From the NCBI RefSeq assembly GCF_900240405.1, contig NZ_OEQK01000003.1, positions 248,001-312,000 on the forward strand: DNA of 64,000 bases, in the 5' to 3' direction. Made by a program: the position numbers and the translations under genes. Each line of letters starts with the position of its first letter. Within the stretch, counting starts at the first letter, position 1. The DNA comes from Salirhabdus sp. Marseille-P4669 (GTDB taxonomy: Bacteria; Bacillota; Bacilli; Bacillales; Alkalibacillaceae). Below are positions 44,470 through 53,623 of this stretch, one piece after another. The notes under the pieces were generated by a model, which worked only from the letters and a program-made list of their open reading frames with translations, was not told the DNA's origin and did not search any database.

Positions 44470-45471
44470 ATGTTTCGCAATAAAGAAATTCGTCAATTCC
44501 TTTTCTTCTCGTCTCTGTTCAGCATTTTCGCAATCGGAATCGGATTTCTATCCTCAACCACAACAGGCATCTTTTTGTTGGTGACGTGTGCTGTCCTCAC
44601 CACGATTTTCACCGCTTATACACTGTATCGATATCAACAGCTGGAAAAGCTCTCCGAATATTTGCGAAGCATAACAGCCGGAAACTACTCCTTAGATATT
44701 CGGGATAATAGCGAGGGAGAACTTAGTATTTTAAAGAATGATATTTATAAGGTGACGTTAATGCTCTCGGAAAGCAGCGACAGTCTAAAAGAAGACAAGC
44801 AATCTTTAACCGATGCTATTTCAGATATATCCCATCAGTTAAAAACACCACTTACCTCAATGATGGTAATGGCAGATCTCCTACGTGACAAATCGCTATC
44901 AGCAGAAAAAAGGAACGAATTTACTCATAATATTCAAGTCCAGTTAGAACGTATGGAGTGGCTTGTCTCTTCCTTACTAAAACTTTCAAAAATCGATGCT
45001 GGAACCGTTCAATTTAAAAAGGAAAAGGTAAACGTTCAAAAGTTAATTAACCAAACCATTCAGCCCCTTATCATACCGATGGAGCTAAAAGAGCAGACAT
45101 TAGAAGTAATTGGCGAAGTGGATGTAGCGTTTATTGGGGATGAAAACTGGACGGCAGAAGCTATTTTAAACATATTGAAAAATTGTGTGGAGCACACAGA
45201 CAAACATGGAAAGCTTACCATTTCATTTTCAGAAAATACATTGTTCACTGAAATAATTATTCAAGATAATGGGAAAGGCATTCGAAAAGAAGATCTCCCT
45301 TACATTTTCAAACGATTCTTTAAAGGAACAAATGCAAGTGAAGGCAGTGTAGGTATTGGGCTTGCCATGGCCCAACGCATTATAACGAGTCAAAACGGAG
45401 ACATTGAAGTAAAGAGTGAACCTTCTATTGGTACAACCTTCTCCATTAAGTTTTATAAGCAGGTTATTTAG
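44470..45471 (+). CDS. Sensor histidine kinase
   Basis: The 333-residue kinase has two N-terminal helices (residues about 10-52) separated by only a few residues, a HAMP-like linker, the phospho-acceptor His122 in SDISHQLKTPLTS, and N (NILKNCVEHT), G1 (DNGKGI) and G2 (GIGLAMAQR) boxes. The near absence of an external loop means it may sense through the membrane or through the ABC permease, as in BceS-type kinases. It starts one base after the regulator's stop. Confidence 0.9.
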   Translation: MFRNKEIRQFLFFSSLFSIFAIGIGFLSSTTTGIFLLVTCAVLTTIFTAYTLYRYQQLEKLSEYLRSITAGNYSLDIRDNSEGELSILKNDIYKVTLMLSESSDSLKEDKQSLTDAISDISHQLKTPLTSMMVMADLLRDKSLSAEKRNEFTHNIQVQLERMEWLVSSLLKLSKIDAGTVQFKKEKVNVQKLINQTIQPLIIPMELKEQTLEVIGEVDVAFIGDENWTAEAILNILKNCVEHTDKHGKLTISFSENTLFTEIIIQDNGKGIRKEDLPYIFKRFFKGTNASEGSVGIGLAMAQRIITSQNGDIEVKSEPSIGTTFSIKFYKQVI

Positions 45472-45486
45472 TAATGTGACGAAATT

Positions 45487-45530
45487 GTCATGTTACATGT
45501 CACTTCATCGTCATTTTAGACAGATATAAT
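45487..45530 (+). promoter_or_regulatory. Promoter with three direct repeats upstream of the ABC genes
   Basis: GTCAT (45487), GTCAC (45499) and GTCAT (45510) recur with 12- and 11-nt periods, then TATAAT at 45525-45530. Helically phased direct repeats are typical OmpR-family response regulator targets. No strong -35 box is present, so activation by the neighbouring regulator is inferred. Confidence 0.5.
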
Positions 45531-45561
45531 GACCTCAGGATGAAAAATTGGAGGGAATAGA

Positions 45562-46245
45562 ATGGAAATATTAAGAATTGAAAATCTGTCTAAAGTTTAT
45601 GGGAAAGGAGAAACAGCTGTAAAGGCCTTAGACAATGTCTCCTTTACCGTGAACAAAGGAGAATTCGTCGCAATTATTGGGCCATCAGGATCAGGTAAAT
45701 CCACACTTCTACATTTGTTAGGTGGTGTAGATCGACCGTCAAGTGGAAAGGTATTAGTAGATAATACCGATATTTATAGCTTAAATGAAACACAGCTTGC
45801 GATTTTCAGAAGAAGACAAATCGGATTAATCTATCAATTTTATAATTTAATTCCGATTTTATCTGTGGAAGAAAATATTACCCTTCCCCTACTATTAGAT
45901 GGGCATAAAGTAGATACGAAGCAGTTTCAGGAAATTGTTTCGATCTTAGGTTTAGAGGAGCGACTGCCTCATCTACCAAACCAGCTTTCTGGTGGACAGC
46001 AGCAGAGGGTATCAATTGGTCGTGCTTTAATTAGCAATCCTGCTATTATGCTAGCGGATGAACCAACTGGGAACCTAGATAGTAAAAATAGTAAAGAGAT
46101 TATTGACCTATTAAAAATGTTTAACAAAACATATAACCAAACACTAATTGTCATTACCCATGACGAACAAATTGCCCTACAGGCAGATCGCATTATTTCT
46201 ATTGAAGATGGAAAAATTGCGAAGGACGAGGTGATTCGTCCATGA
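45562..46245 (+). CDS. ABC transporter ATP-binding protein (LolD/MacB type)
   Basis: The 227-residue ATPase has Walker A GPSGSGKST (residues about 38-46), the LIYQFYNLIPILSVEENI stretch typical of the MacB/LolD group, signature LSGGQQQR and Walker B IMLADEPTGNLDS. It powers the large FtsX-type permease that overlaps it by 4 nt. Peptide or lipid-targeting substrates are usual for this group. GGAGG precedes ATG 45562. Confidence 0.92.
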   Translation: MEILRIENLSKVYGKGETAVKALDNVSFTVNKGEFVAIIGPSGSGKSTLLHLLGGVDRPSSGKVLVDNTDIYSLNETQLAIFRRRQIGLIYQFYNLIPILSVEENITLPLLLDGHKVDTKQFQEIVSILGLEERLPHLPNQLSGGQQQRVSIGRALISNPAIMLADEPTGNLDSKNSKEIIDLLKMFNKTYNQTLIVITHDEQIALQADRIISIEDGKIAKDEVIRP

Positions 46246-48866
46246 ACATTGTGAACAAACTAACATTGCGCCATTTAAAACGAAACAAAAAGCGCACACT
46301 TGTTACCATCATTGGAACGATTGTATCTGTTGCGATGATCACAGCAGTTGCAACGTTGTCTGTATCCTTTCTCGACTTAATGCAACGTCAGCTAATTGCG
46401 GATGAAGGAGAATGGCACGTTACGTATCATGACGTAGATAAGGAGCAGGCAGCAGCGATTGGTGAGGACGAAGAAACGAAAAAACTACTGCTCTCCAAGG
46501 ATAAAGGATATGCCTATTTGGAAGGTAGTCAAAATGTAAACAAACCTTATTTGTTTATAAAAGCTTACAATGAGACGGCTATGGAGCAATATCCAATCCA
46601 TTTAAAAGAAGGTCGTTTACCACAGGCTAAAAATGAAGTTCTCATTTCCGAGGAAATTGACTCCAATGCGGGAGTGACATATAAAATAGGAGATACATTA
46701 ACTCTTGATGTCGGAGAAAGATATCAGACTGAATTCCCGAGTCAAGGTGAAGTCCGAAATCAAAACTCTGCTCTTCTTCGTAATAATAATGGGGATGTCA
46801 TTGAATCTCTGTCAAATACAGAGGAAGTAACCTTTACCGTTGTTGGGGTGATGGAAAGACCTAATTGGGAGCCTACATGGGCACCAGGATATACAGTCAT
46901 CACCTATATTGATGAAAATGACCTAGCAGTAGACGAAAAGATTAATGCAACGACCGTAGTAAAAGAAATTAATAACGACATATTTGATCACTCCTTAGGC
47001 TTGGCAGACGAGCTACAAATCAAGGCCGAAAATGTACAGTTTAACAATGAACTTTTGCGATATTCTGGGGTAACCGATAATGATGCCTTTAAGTCTACGA
47101 TGTATTCCTTGTCTGGGATAATTATGGCGATTATTATGATAGGTTCTATTTCCCTCATTTACAACGCATTCGGAATTTCTGTTTCAGAACGTTCTCGTCA
47201 TTTGGGAATGCTTGCTAGCGTTGGTGCAACAAAGCGACAAAAACGCAACTCTGTTTATTTTGAAGGTGCTGTAATTGGTGCAATTAGTATACCTTTAGGA
47301 TTTTTAGCTGGACTAGCTGGGATTGGAATAACGTTTATTTTTATTAACAAAATCATTCAGGGAGCACTTGGAATCACTGAGAAATTACAGTTGGTTGTAA
47401 CGCCTTGGACGATTGTTGTTGCATCTGTTGTTTCCATCGTGACAATCTTTATATCAACATATATCCCAGCAAGAAGAGCATCTAAAATCTCTGCCATTGA
47501 TGCAATTCGACAATCCCAGGATATTAAATTGACAGGTAAGAGAGTAAAAACATCAAAGCTTGTTCGTAAGATTTTTGGTATTGAAGCAGAAATTGGATTA
47601 AAAAATTTAAAACGGAACAAAAAGCGTTATCGTGTAACGGTCTTCTCCCTTGTTATAAGTATCTTTCTTTTCTTAACAGTTAGTTACTTTACCAACAATC
47701 TAAATTCTCAACTAGATATGACGCAACAGGACATTAACTTTGATATCGAGCTTTCTAGTGATCATGGTGAAATGATGGATAATCAGTTCATGTCGGCCGT
47801 TTCCAATTTAAGTGAAGTAACATCCATGCACGAAGCCTATCAAACAAATGCAAGTATTACGAGTTGGATTGATAAGGATAAAATATCTGAACAAATCCAA
47901 GAAGACCTAGACGAAGGAACGTTAGACTCTAGTATATTGGAAAATGGTAAATTTCAATATAACGTTCGATTAATTAGCCTTGATGACGACTATTTAGAAA
48001 CGTATGCAAAGCATGCTGGGATTGATATGAAGAAGCTGACCGATGTAGAAAACCCTGCAGGTATATTGATTAATAAAACCTCTTATTACAATCCAATGAA
48101 AAACAAATTTATAGAAACAGAGATTTACAACGGGAAAATTGGTGACTCTGTAGCTTTAAATGAAATGGATTGGGAGACGGAGACAGAATCTTATCTAGAG
48201 CACATCGAGATTGCTGCAAAAACAGATAAGTATCCAGTCGGTATGTTAAATACAAGTAGTGATCAAATGCAATTGATTGTTTCCAAATCTGTTTTAATGA
48301 ACATTATGGACTCTGTAGAAGAAGGAACGATTGGCCATTCGATTTATATTAGTTCAAATGATTCATTAAAGACACAAGAGGATATTGAAAAAATCAAAGA
48401 AGCACATGTAAGTCTTTATAACGTTTATCAGCAACGTCAACAAGCGGAGCAATTATTGCTTATGATGAACGTGTTTACCTACGGGTTTATTAGCTTAATT
48501 ACGATTATCTCGATTGCAAATATTTTCAACACCATTTCAACAAGTATTGCACTTCGCAAGCGCGAATTTGCCATGTTGAAATCAGTCGGTATGACACCAA
48601 AAGCATTTAATAAAATGATTAACTATGAAAGTATTTTTTATGGAGTGAAAGCATTACTATATGGTCTTCCATTAAGTCTTGCGTTTATCTTTTTAATGTA
48701 TTTATCCGCTACAAATTCCTTTGATTATGGATTCGTATTACCATGGAATAGTATTATCGTAGCAATAATCGCTGTCTTCATCATTGTAGGAGCAGCCATG
48801 CTATACTCAACCGCAAAAGTCCGAAAAGAAAACATAATCGAAACATTGAAGCAGGAAAATATTTAG
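46242..48866 (+). CDS. FtsX-family ABC transporter permease (874 residues)
   Basis: The protein has one N-terminal helix (about residues 18-42), a 240-residue outer domain, three helices (284-415), a second copy of the same plan starting with a helix (453-478), another 260-residue outer domain, and three helices (740-860). Both halves contain the SERSRHLGMLASVGAT- and KREFAMLKSVGMT-type FtsX motif. This suits mechanotransmission or antimicrobial peptide detoxification rather than simple transport. It ends the four-gene module. Substrate is unknown. Confidence 0.88.
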   Translation: MNIVNKLTLRHLKRNKKRTLVTIIGTIVSVAMITAVATLSVSFLDLMQRQLIADEGEWHVTYHDVDKEQAAAIGEDEETKKLLLSKDKGYAYLEGSQNVNKPYLFIKAYNETAMEQYPIHLKEGRLPQAKNEVLISEEIDSNAGVTYKIGDTLTLDVGERYQTEFPSQGEVRNQNSALLRNNNGDVIESLSNTEEVTFTVVGVMERPNWEPTWAPGYTVITYIDENDLAVDEKINATTVVKEINNDIFDHSLGLADELQIKAENVQFNNELLRYSGVTDNDAFKSTMYSLSGIIMAIIMIGSISLIYNAFGISVSERSRHLGMLASVGATKRQKRNSVYFEGAVIGAISIPLGFLAGLAGIGITFIFINKIIQGALGITEKLQLVVTPWTIVVASVVSIVTIFISTYIPARRASKISAIDAIRQSQDIKLTGKRVKTSKLVRKIFGIEAEIGLKNLKRNKKRYRVTVFSLVISIFLFLTVSYFTNNLNSQLDMTQQDINFDIELSSDHGEMMDNQFMSAVSNLSEVTSMHEAYQTNASITSWIDKDKISEQIQEDLDEGTLDSSILENGKFQYNVRLISLDDDYLETYAKHAGIDMKKLTDVENPAGILINKTSYYNPMKNKFIETEIYNGKIGDSVALNEMDWETETESYLEHIEIAAKTDKYPVGMLNTSSDQMQLIVSKSVLMNIMDSVEEGTIGHSIYISSNDSLKTQEDIEKIKEAHVSLYNVYQQRQQAEQLLLMMNVFTYGFISLITIISIANIFNTISTSIALRKREFAMLKSVGMTPKAFNKMINYESIFYGVKALLYGLPLSLAFIFLMYLSATNSFDYGFVLPWNSIIVAIIAVFIIVGAAMLYSTAKVRKENIIETLKQENI

Positions 48867-48897
48867 CTAGAGCTCGAGCTAAATTAAGTGCATGTGC

Positions 48898-48935
48898 GGG
48901 GTTTTTGGGTGCCTGTGGGGTTTTTGGGTGCCTGT
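48898..48935. repeat. Tandem duplication of a 19-nt unit inside a dispersed repeat
   Basis: GGGGTTTTTGGGTGCCTGT occurs twice without change (48898-48916, 48917-48935). The second copy runs into dispersed repeat copy 3. Confidence 0.85.
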
Positions 48936-48956
48936 CACTCCCCGAAATTTGTCGAA
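48927..48956. repeat. Dispersed TGACAGGCACC repeat, copy 3
   Basis: GGTGCCTGTCACTCCCCGAA followed by ATTTGTCGAA, the same sense as copies 1 and 4. It lies between the permease stop and its terminator. Confidence 0.8.
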
Positions 48957-48957
48957 C

Positions 48958-48990
48958 AGCCTTCATCTTAGGATGAGGGCTTTTCTCTTT
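48958..48990 (+). terminator. Terminator of the two-component/ABC module
   Basis: AGCCTTCATC pairs with GATGAGGGCT (one mismatch, 4-nt loop), followed by TTTTCTCTTT. Confidence 0.75.
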
Positions 48991-49076
48991 ATTCTACCCA
49001 ACAAAAAATGCTTCATGCCCTTTAAGGTTCCGATAACATGGATTAAAATAAGATAAATAGTAAAGGAGGAATGGTC

Positions 49077-49919
49077 ATGTCTTTTGTAATGAGTGTGGAT
49101 GAATTAAAGGATAAATTAGCAGAAAATTCAAATGATACGGTCATTGTTGATGTACGCTTTGAACTAACCAATCCTGAAGCTGGACGCAAAGCTTATGAAG
49201 AAAATCATATTCCAGGGGCATTTTACTTAAGTTTGGATGAAGACTTATCAGGAGAAATTCAGGAGCATGGTGGAAATCATCCTTTACCAGATGTAGAGGA
49301 ATTTGCAAAAAAACTTGGTAACATTGGGATAGATTCTAATACGACAGTGGTTGTGTATGACCAATCGAATGACATGTTTGCTGCTCGCCTGTGGTGGATG
49401 TTACATTATTTGGGACATGACCATGTGTATGTATTAGATGGTGGCTTCGAGCATTGGCTCGCAAACGGGAATGCAGCCACTGCTGATATCCCAACACCAA
49501 CCAAAAAGGCATTCAAGCCCCAGCCTCGCTCCAATGAAGTAATCCATATACAAGAAGTAAAAGAAAAACTAAAAACAAAATCTGCTGTTTTAATCGATTC
49601 CAGAGCACGGGAGCGTTATTTAGGTCAAGTGGAGCCGCTTTACAAGAAAGCTGGTCACATTCCCGGTGCTAAAAATTATTTTTGGAAAAATGTTTTCGAT
49701 CATAATGGACGTTGGAAAAGCAAAGAAACATTAGAAAAGCAGTTCTCCTCTCTATCAAAAGACGACGAAATCATTGTATCTTGTGGCTCTGGAGTTTCCG
49801 CGACCCCAAACATTATAGCTTTAAAAATGGCTGGTTACCAAAATATAAAGCTATATCCTGGAAGCTTCAGTGATTGGATTTCCTATGAAAAAAATGACGT
49901 GGCGACAGAGGAAGAGTAA
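49077..49919 (+). CDS. Two-domain sulfurtransferase (3-mercaptopyruvate/thiosulfate type)
   Basis: The 280-residue protein has an inactive N-terminal rhodanese domain (VIVDVRFEL, LWWMLHYLGHDHVYVLDGG) and an active C-terminal one with the loop CGSGVSAT (Cys around 239). Loops of the CGSG type lie between thiosulfate and mercaptopyruvate enzymes, so the donor is not certain. It is a separate unit 16 kb from the sulfur island. ATG 49077 is 7 nt behind AAAGGAGG. Confidence 0.88.
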   Translation: MSFVMSVDELKDKLAENSNDTVIVDVRFELTNPEAGRKAYEENHIPGAFYLSLDEDLSGEIQEHGGNHPLPDVEEFAKKLGNIGIDSNTTVVVYDQSNDMFAARLWWMLHYLGHDHVYVLDGGFEHWLANGNAATADIPTPTKKAFKPQPRSNEVIHIQEVKEKLKTKSAVLIDSRARERYLGQVEPLYKKAGHIPGAKNYFWKNVFDHNGRWKSKETLEKQFSSLSKDDEIIVSCGSGVSATPNIIALKMAGYQNIKLYPGSFSDWISYEKNDVATEEE

Positions 49920-49940
49920 TAGGTGTATTCCATAAAAATG

Positions 49941-49977
49941 CCTGGGATTACTTGATTTTAAGTAACCCCAGGTCTTT
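49941..49977. terminator. Convergent terminator after the sulfurtransferase gene
   Basis: Arms 49941-49953 and 49960-49972 form a 13-bp stem with one mismatch, then TCTTTTAT. The rsgI stop lies immediately beyond it. Confidence 0.8.
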
Positions 49978-51149
49978 TATTCCCTTTCTAACGGATCCGG
50001 CTTTGCGCCTTCTTCGTGTATATTCAGTCTTTCTTTGTCAGATTTGGATTCATCATCTACTTCCTTTGGCTTCCCTTTATCTGTTTTTGGTTGACCAGTC
50101 ACATCTGGCTTTCCTCCATTAGTCTTTCCATTTGTTTCTGGAGATCGTTCATCTGATTCTTCGTTGGTGTTTGCTTCTGGTTGATTCCCTTGTTTTTCCG
50201 GCTCATTTTGCCTTTTTTCAGGGCTTGGTTCCTGTTTATTTTGGTTCTTTTTGTTCTTCTGCTCTTTGTTCGTAGCATTTTGGTTATTCGGCTTATTTTT
50301 TTGCTGGTTTTGATCCGGCTCTTCTCGATGTGAGGTAGCTGCATCTGGAAGCTCGGGTGTGGATGCATTAGAATTTTCACCTGATTTAGTTTCCACGTTT
50401 GTTTGATCCTGCTGCTTCTCCTCTTCATCCAAAATCGATTTTTCTTCCATCACTTGCTTCTCTTCCACGAACCCATTATCAGCCATATCCTGGAACTTTC
50501 GAAATTGATTTACAGACAAATTTTCCTTTTTAGCTATTTCATAATAGTCTTTTGATTCTTGGAAAATTTCTACAGTAGCCGCGATATCATGTTGTACTAA
50601 TTCCTCGGAAATGACTTTTTGTAATTGTGTTTCTGAAGGCATTTGTTTCGTATTTTCGAGATCAATTATAGTCGTATTCACTGCTCCAGACTCATTGGAG
50701 GTTAAATACCCTTGATTAATAGACTCGGAAATAATGGATTTCGTAATCCGATATAGATCACCTTCTACATTTATCAAAGCTACAATTTTTTCGCCATCCT
50801 CATTTAATGGCACCACTTCCACTACCTCAAAATCTTCATCTAAATGAAGCTCGATGCTCGGATTAATATCAATTGCTACTACATAGGCATATTCGGCTCG
50901 GCTTTTCGTAACTCCACTTAAAAGAACAGCAATAAATAGGACAGCAGCCATCGCGAGTACCGATATTCCTTTAAGTGAAGTAGCAAAGACACCTGTCCTT
51001 TTTTGCTCCTTGTACGATAACGAGTTCCCCAACAAAGGCACTTCTCCCTTTTGTCTCGGAACATTCTTAAACGTCCCATCTTCGCATAATAGGACACAAT
51101 AATCTTTTGTAACCTTTACAACGACACCTTCTATTATTTTCTCACTCAT
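49977..51149 (-). CDS. rsgI: Anti-sigma-I factor RsgI-like
   Basis: The 390-residue protein has a cytoplasmic N-terminal RsgI domain (IIEGVVVKVTKDYCVLLCEDG), one helix (about residues 57-79), a conserved external RsgI_N-like region starting AYVVAIDINPSIELHLDED, and a long tail from about residue 235 rich in Gln, Asn, Pro, Glu and Lys without a recognisable carbohydrate-binding domain. It would hold SigI at the membrane. ATG 51149 overlaps the sigI stop by 4 nt. Confidence 0.85.
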   Translation of the reverse strand: MSEKIIEGVVVKVTKDYCVLLCEDGTFKNVPRQKGEVPLLGNSLSYKEQKRTGVFATSLKGISVLAMAAVLFIAVLLSGVTKSRAEYAYVVAIDINPSIELHLDEDFEVVEVVPLNEDGEKIVALINVEGDLYRITKSIISESINQGYLTSNESGAVNTTIIDLENTKQMPSETQLQKVISEELVQHDIAATVEIFQESKDYYEIAKKENLSVNQFRKFQDMADNGFVEEKQVMEEKSILDEEEKQQDQTNVETKSGENSNASTPELPDAATSHREEPDQNQQKNKPNNQNATNKEQKNKKNQNKQEPSPEKRQNEPEKQGNQPEANTNEESDERSPETNGKTNGGKPDVTGQPKTDKGKPKEVDDESKSDKERLNIHEEGAKPDPLERE

Positions 51150-51871
51150 TTTTTCACACTCCTAGGCCCGAGTTGTACATAGGATGATAAATGTGTCCAC
51201 TCTGGATGTAATTTAATCAAAATTAATGTAACCAAGTACTTACGGTGCCTTTCCACAGTTTTCAGTCGATAAGACGTTCGTTTTGTAAACTTCGTTGCAG
51301 GAAAATAATGCTTTTTCCGCAACTGCTCCACTAGGTCCTCCTGTTTCAAAAATGCATCAGCCATTTCGAAAACCAACAAGCGGCTATCATTATGTTTTGG
51401 ACTATATTTTTCAAGCTCGTCAAAAGAAATTTTAAAATGACTCAGAATTCCGTCTAGCTCTAAAATTTCGCTTACAAGGTTCGATGTTGCATTGTTTTGC
51501 TCATACATTTCTATCGATTTTACGGCATCCATGCTCGTATGGGAATCTTTTTCTTTAGCCGTCACAGAATGAATGGAAAGGTGGTGCTCCTGCTTTTCTT
51601 TCCGAAAATAATCAATTAAATCACGTTTAATTAAAAGAAAAACATAATTCAAAAAGGTTCTTCCTCGACCAAATTGAAATGTATCGAGGGCACGATTAAA
51701 AGCAATTAATCCAATACTAGTCTCATCGCTACTCCAAGAAACATAACGTTTACATATATGACCAACTACGTTTATGATGTATGGTTTATAATGTCGAATT
51801 AAGCGCTCCCGGACAACTTCATTGCCTCGTTTTACTTCTAGTAGAGCCTCTTCTAGTTTTTCTTTATCCAT
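51146..51871 (-). CDS. sigI: RNA polymerase sigma factor SigI
   Basis: The 241-residue protein carries the SigI features: a region 2 with DETSIGLIAFNRALDTFQFGRGRTFLNYVFLLIKRDLIDYFRK-type sequence and a C-terminal FTKRTSYRLKTVERHRKYLVTLILI DNA-binding part. SigI answers heat and cell-wall stress in Bacillus and is held by the RsgI encoded downstream with an ATGA overlap. ATG 51871 follows AAGGGGG. AGTACTCT occurs twice upstream (51888, 51911), a possible regulatory repeat. Confidence 0.9.
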   Translation of the reverse strand: MDKEKLEEALLEVKRGNEVVRERLIRHYKPYIINVVGHICKRYVSWSSDETSIGLIAFNRALDTFQFGRGRTFLNYVFLLIKRDLIDYFRKEKQEHHLSIHSVTAKEKDSHTSMDAVKSIEMYEQNNATSNLVSEILELDGILSHFKISFDELEKYSPKHNDSRLLVFEMADAFLKQEDLVEQLRKKHYFPATKFTKRTSYRLKTVERHRKYLVTLILIKLHPEWTHLSSYVQLGPRSVKK

Positions 51872-51951
51872 GATGGCCCCCTTATATAGTACTCTTTCTA
51901 TATTCATTAGAGTACTCTATCTTTTTTTGAGGGTAAATATATTTTTTGAAA

Positions 51952-51989
51952 AAGGATAGCAAGCGTTCATGTTTCGCATTGCTATCCTT
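51952..51989 (-). terminator. Terminator of the DUF5667-type gene
   Basis: AAGGATAGCAA and TTGCTATCCTT form a perfect 11-bp stem with a 16-nt loop. On the minus strand TTTTT follows, 11 nt after the stop at 52000. Confidence 0.82.
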
Positions 51990-51999
51990 CCTTTAGAAA

Positions 52000-52821
52000 T
52001 TATTCAGCCTTTGGTCCTTTTCCAGGATGACTAGCTGGTTTTCCATTTTGCTTATTATCTTCATCAGCTTCTATTTCTGTTTCATCATCATCATCTACTT
52101 CTACTTCTTGCTCTTCTTCCTCTATTTCTACTTCTTCCTCTTCCTCTTCTTCTTTTACTTTATTCTTTTTCTTTTCTTTGTTTTTTTGCTTCGCTTCTTC
52201 AGATTTTTGTTTTCCAGGTGCTACTTTCTCTTCTTTAACTGTTTCTTCAGTCGTATTTTCTTCTACTTCAGTTTCCTCTTCTTCCACAGTTTCCTCATCT
52301 TCAGATTTATGTTTATTTTTGTTCTTTGCTGCTAGATAATTTTGTTCAGCTCTTGCTTGGTTTTCCAGTGCTTTTGCAATACCAGCTTTAGCTGTTTCTG
52401 GAAGATTTTCACGCTCTAACAAAGCAGTTAATTTTTCTGTGCGTTTTTTTGTATTTGCTACTAAAGTTTCTTCTACTTCTTCAGCATCTACCTCGCCCGC
52501 TTCTTTCGCCTCTTCTAAATCTTCCGTTGCTTGTTCCACATGATTATCATAGTCTTCTAATAGTTCTTCTGCAGCTTCCTCGTCTCCATTTTCTAGAACT
52601 ACTTCAACCTCTTCCAGACGCTCTTCTGCATATTCATCCTGAAGTAATGCTTTTTCTGTAGCATCTTCGGTTAACTCATATTCTACTTCTTCAATTAAAA
52701 GAGAAGTATCATATAATTCGGAATCTGGTACAATAATTTCAAGTTCCTCTTCAGCAAAAACGGATGTTCCTGCAAATAAAATTCCCATTCCTAATGTAGA
52801 TCCAACAATAAATTTCTTCAT
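52000..52821 (-). CDS. Secreted acidic coiled-coil protein (DUF5667 type)
   Basis: The 273-residue protein has a signal peptide (KKFIVGSTLGMGILFAGTSVFA, cut after FAEEE is likely), a helical region of about 130 residues with EERLEEVEVVLENGDEEAAEELLEDY-type heptads matching DUF5667, and a low-complexity C-terminal third of Glu, Lys and Asp runs ending in NGKPASHPGKGPKAE. Such proteins occur beside sigI/rsgI in Bacillaceae, so control by SigI is possible. Function is unknown. Confidence 0.75.
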   Translation of the reverse strand: MKKFIVGSTLGMGILFAGTSVFAEEELEIIVPDSELYDTSLLIEEVEYELTEDATEKALLQDEYAEERLEEVEVVLENGDEEAAEELLEDYDNHVEQATEDLEEAKEAGEVDAEEVEETLVANTKKRTEKLTALLERENLPETAKAGIAKALENQARAEQNYLAAKNKNKHKSEDEETVEEEETEVEENTTEETVKEEKVAPGKQKSEEAKQKNKEKKKNKVKEEEEEEEVEIEEEEQEVEVDDDDETEIEADEDNKQNGKPASHPGKGPKAE

Positions 52822-52840
52822 AAAAAGTCATCCTTCCCCT

Positions 52841-53338
52841 TTAAAAGTATTGTACATTTCCTTGAAATTCTTCCATAATGTCTTTCTTTTCTTCAAATTG
52901 CTGCGCTGGAGTCATGAAGATTAATATACCCGTATTCTGTTCACCGCGAGTTAAATAAATGTCAGCTCGGAGACTTTCTTTTCGGTTTGTTAGAAAGGAT
53001 ATGAACGTGTCTGTTTCTTCCATTATCTCAATTTGTCCATAGGATGCTTTAATTTCTTGCTTGATTTCATCTAAGGATTTGTCATTTGAAACAACAGAAA
53101 CAATCGCATTCAGTTTTCCATTCTCAAATACCACATTTACTTTCTCCTCAGTGGTAGAGTCTGTTTTTAGATTCCATCCAGATGTTTCAGTGACCTTAAC
53201 GGATTCTGAATCATATAAGTATTTTTCAATCGTGGGCGATTTTTTCGTTTCCTGTTCAGAAGTCTTTGGTTCTTCTCCGCAAGCACTTAAAACAAGAAGA
53301 ACTGCCAGAACTAGAACTGGGAAAAGTTTTTTTCTCAA
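52841..53338 (-). CDS. Lipoprotein of unknown function
   Basis: The 165-residue protein has a lipoprotein signal with lipobox LSAC (Cys20), a short acidic linker and a compact beta-rich domain of about 125 residues. It resembles small PsbP/DUF-type lipoproteins but no family is assigned. It lies 19 nt before the DUF5667-type gene, so the two are one operon. The TTG 53338 start has GAGGTGAAGG upstream. Confidence 0.78.
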   Translation of the reverse strand: MRKKLFPVLVLAVLLVLSACGEEPKTSEQETKKSPTIEKYLYDSESVKVTETSGWNLKTDSTTEEKVNVVFENGKLNAIVSVVSNDKSLDEIKQEIKASYGQIEIMEETDTFISFLTNRKESLRADIYLTRGEQNTGILIFMTPAQQFEEKKDIMEEFQGNVQYF

Positions 53339-53453
53339 GCCTTCACCTCATTTGTCCATTTCATTACCTAAGCTTCCTCCTCATCCTTCGCAACAATCAA
53401 TTAACCATACGGAAGCTTGTCCTATTTTGGAGGGGGGATTTTATTTTTTTTTT

Positions 53454-53483
53454 GGTGCCTGTCACTCCCCGAAATTTGCCGAA
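53454..53483. repeat. Dispersed TGACAGGCACC repeat, copy 4
   Basis: GGTGCCTGTCACTCCCCGAA followed by ATTTGCCGAA, one base different from copy 3 over 30 nt. A poly-T tract (53444-53453) adjoins it. Confidence 0.8.
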
Positions 53484-53623
53484 TTTTGTACATCGATCTC
53501 ACTTCCTGCTTTTATCCTAAACCATGAGATGCACAACTTAGTCTAGTATTCTAAATAAAATAAAATAACTTTTTCCATTCAGTTGAATAGGATAATTACA
53601 AAAAAAGAATGGAGCTAAATTAC

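Noticed and set aside
48898-48956. Possible CRISPR-like repeats
   Set aside because: Only two tandem units without spacers, and no cas genes in the window.
50099-50428. 109-residue basic frame inside rsgI
   Set aside because: It is an out-of-frame reading of the low-complexity RsgI tail.
52027-52335. 102-residue plus-strand frame rich in Phe and Leu
   Set aside because: It is antisense to the Glu/Lys tail of the DUF5667-type protein; the hydrophobic composition is an artefact of reading GAA/GAG runs backwards.
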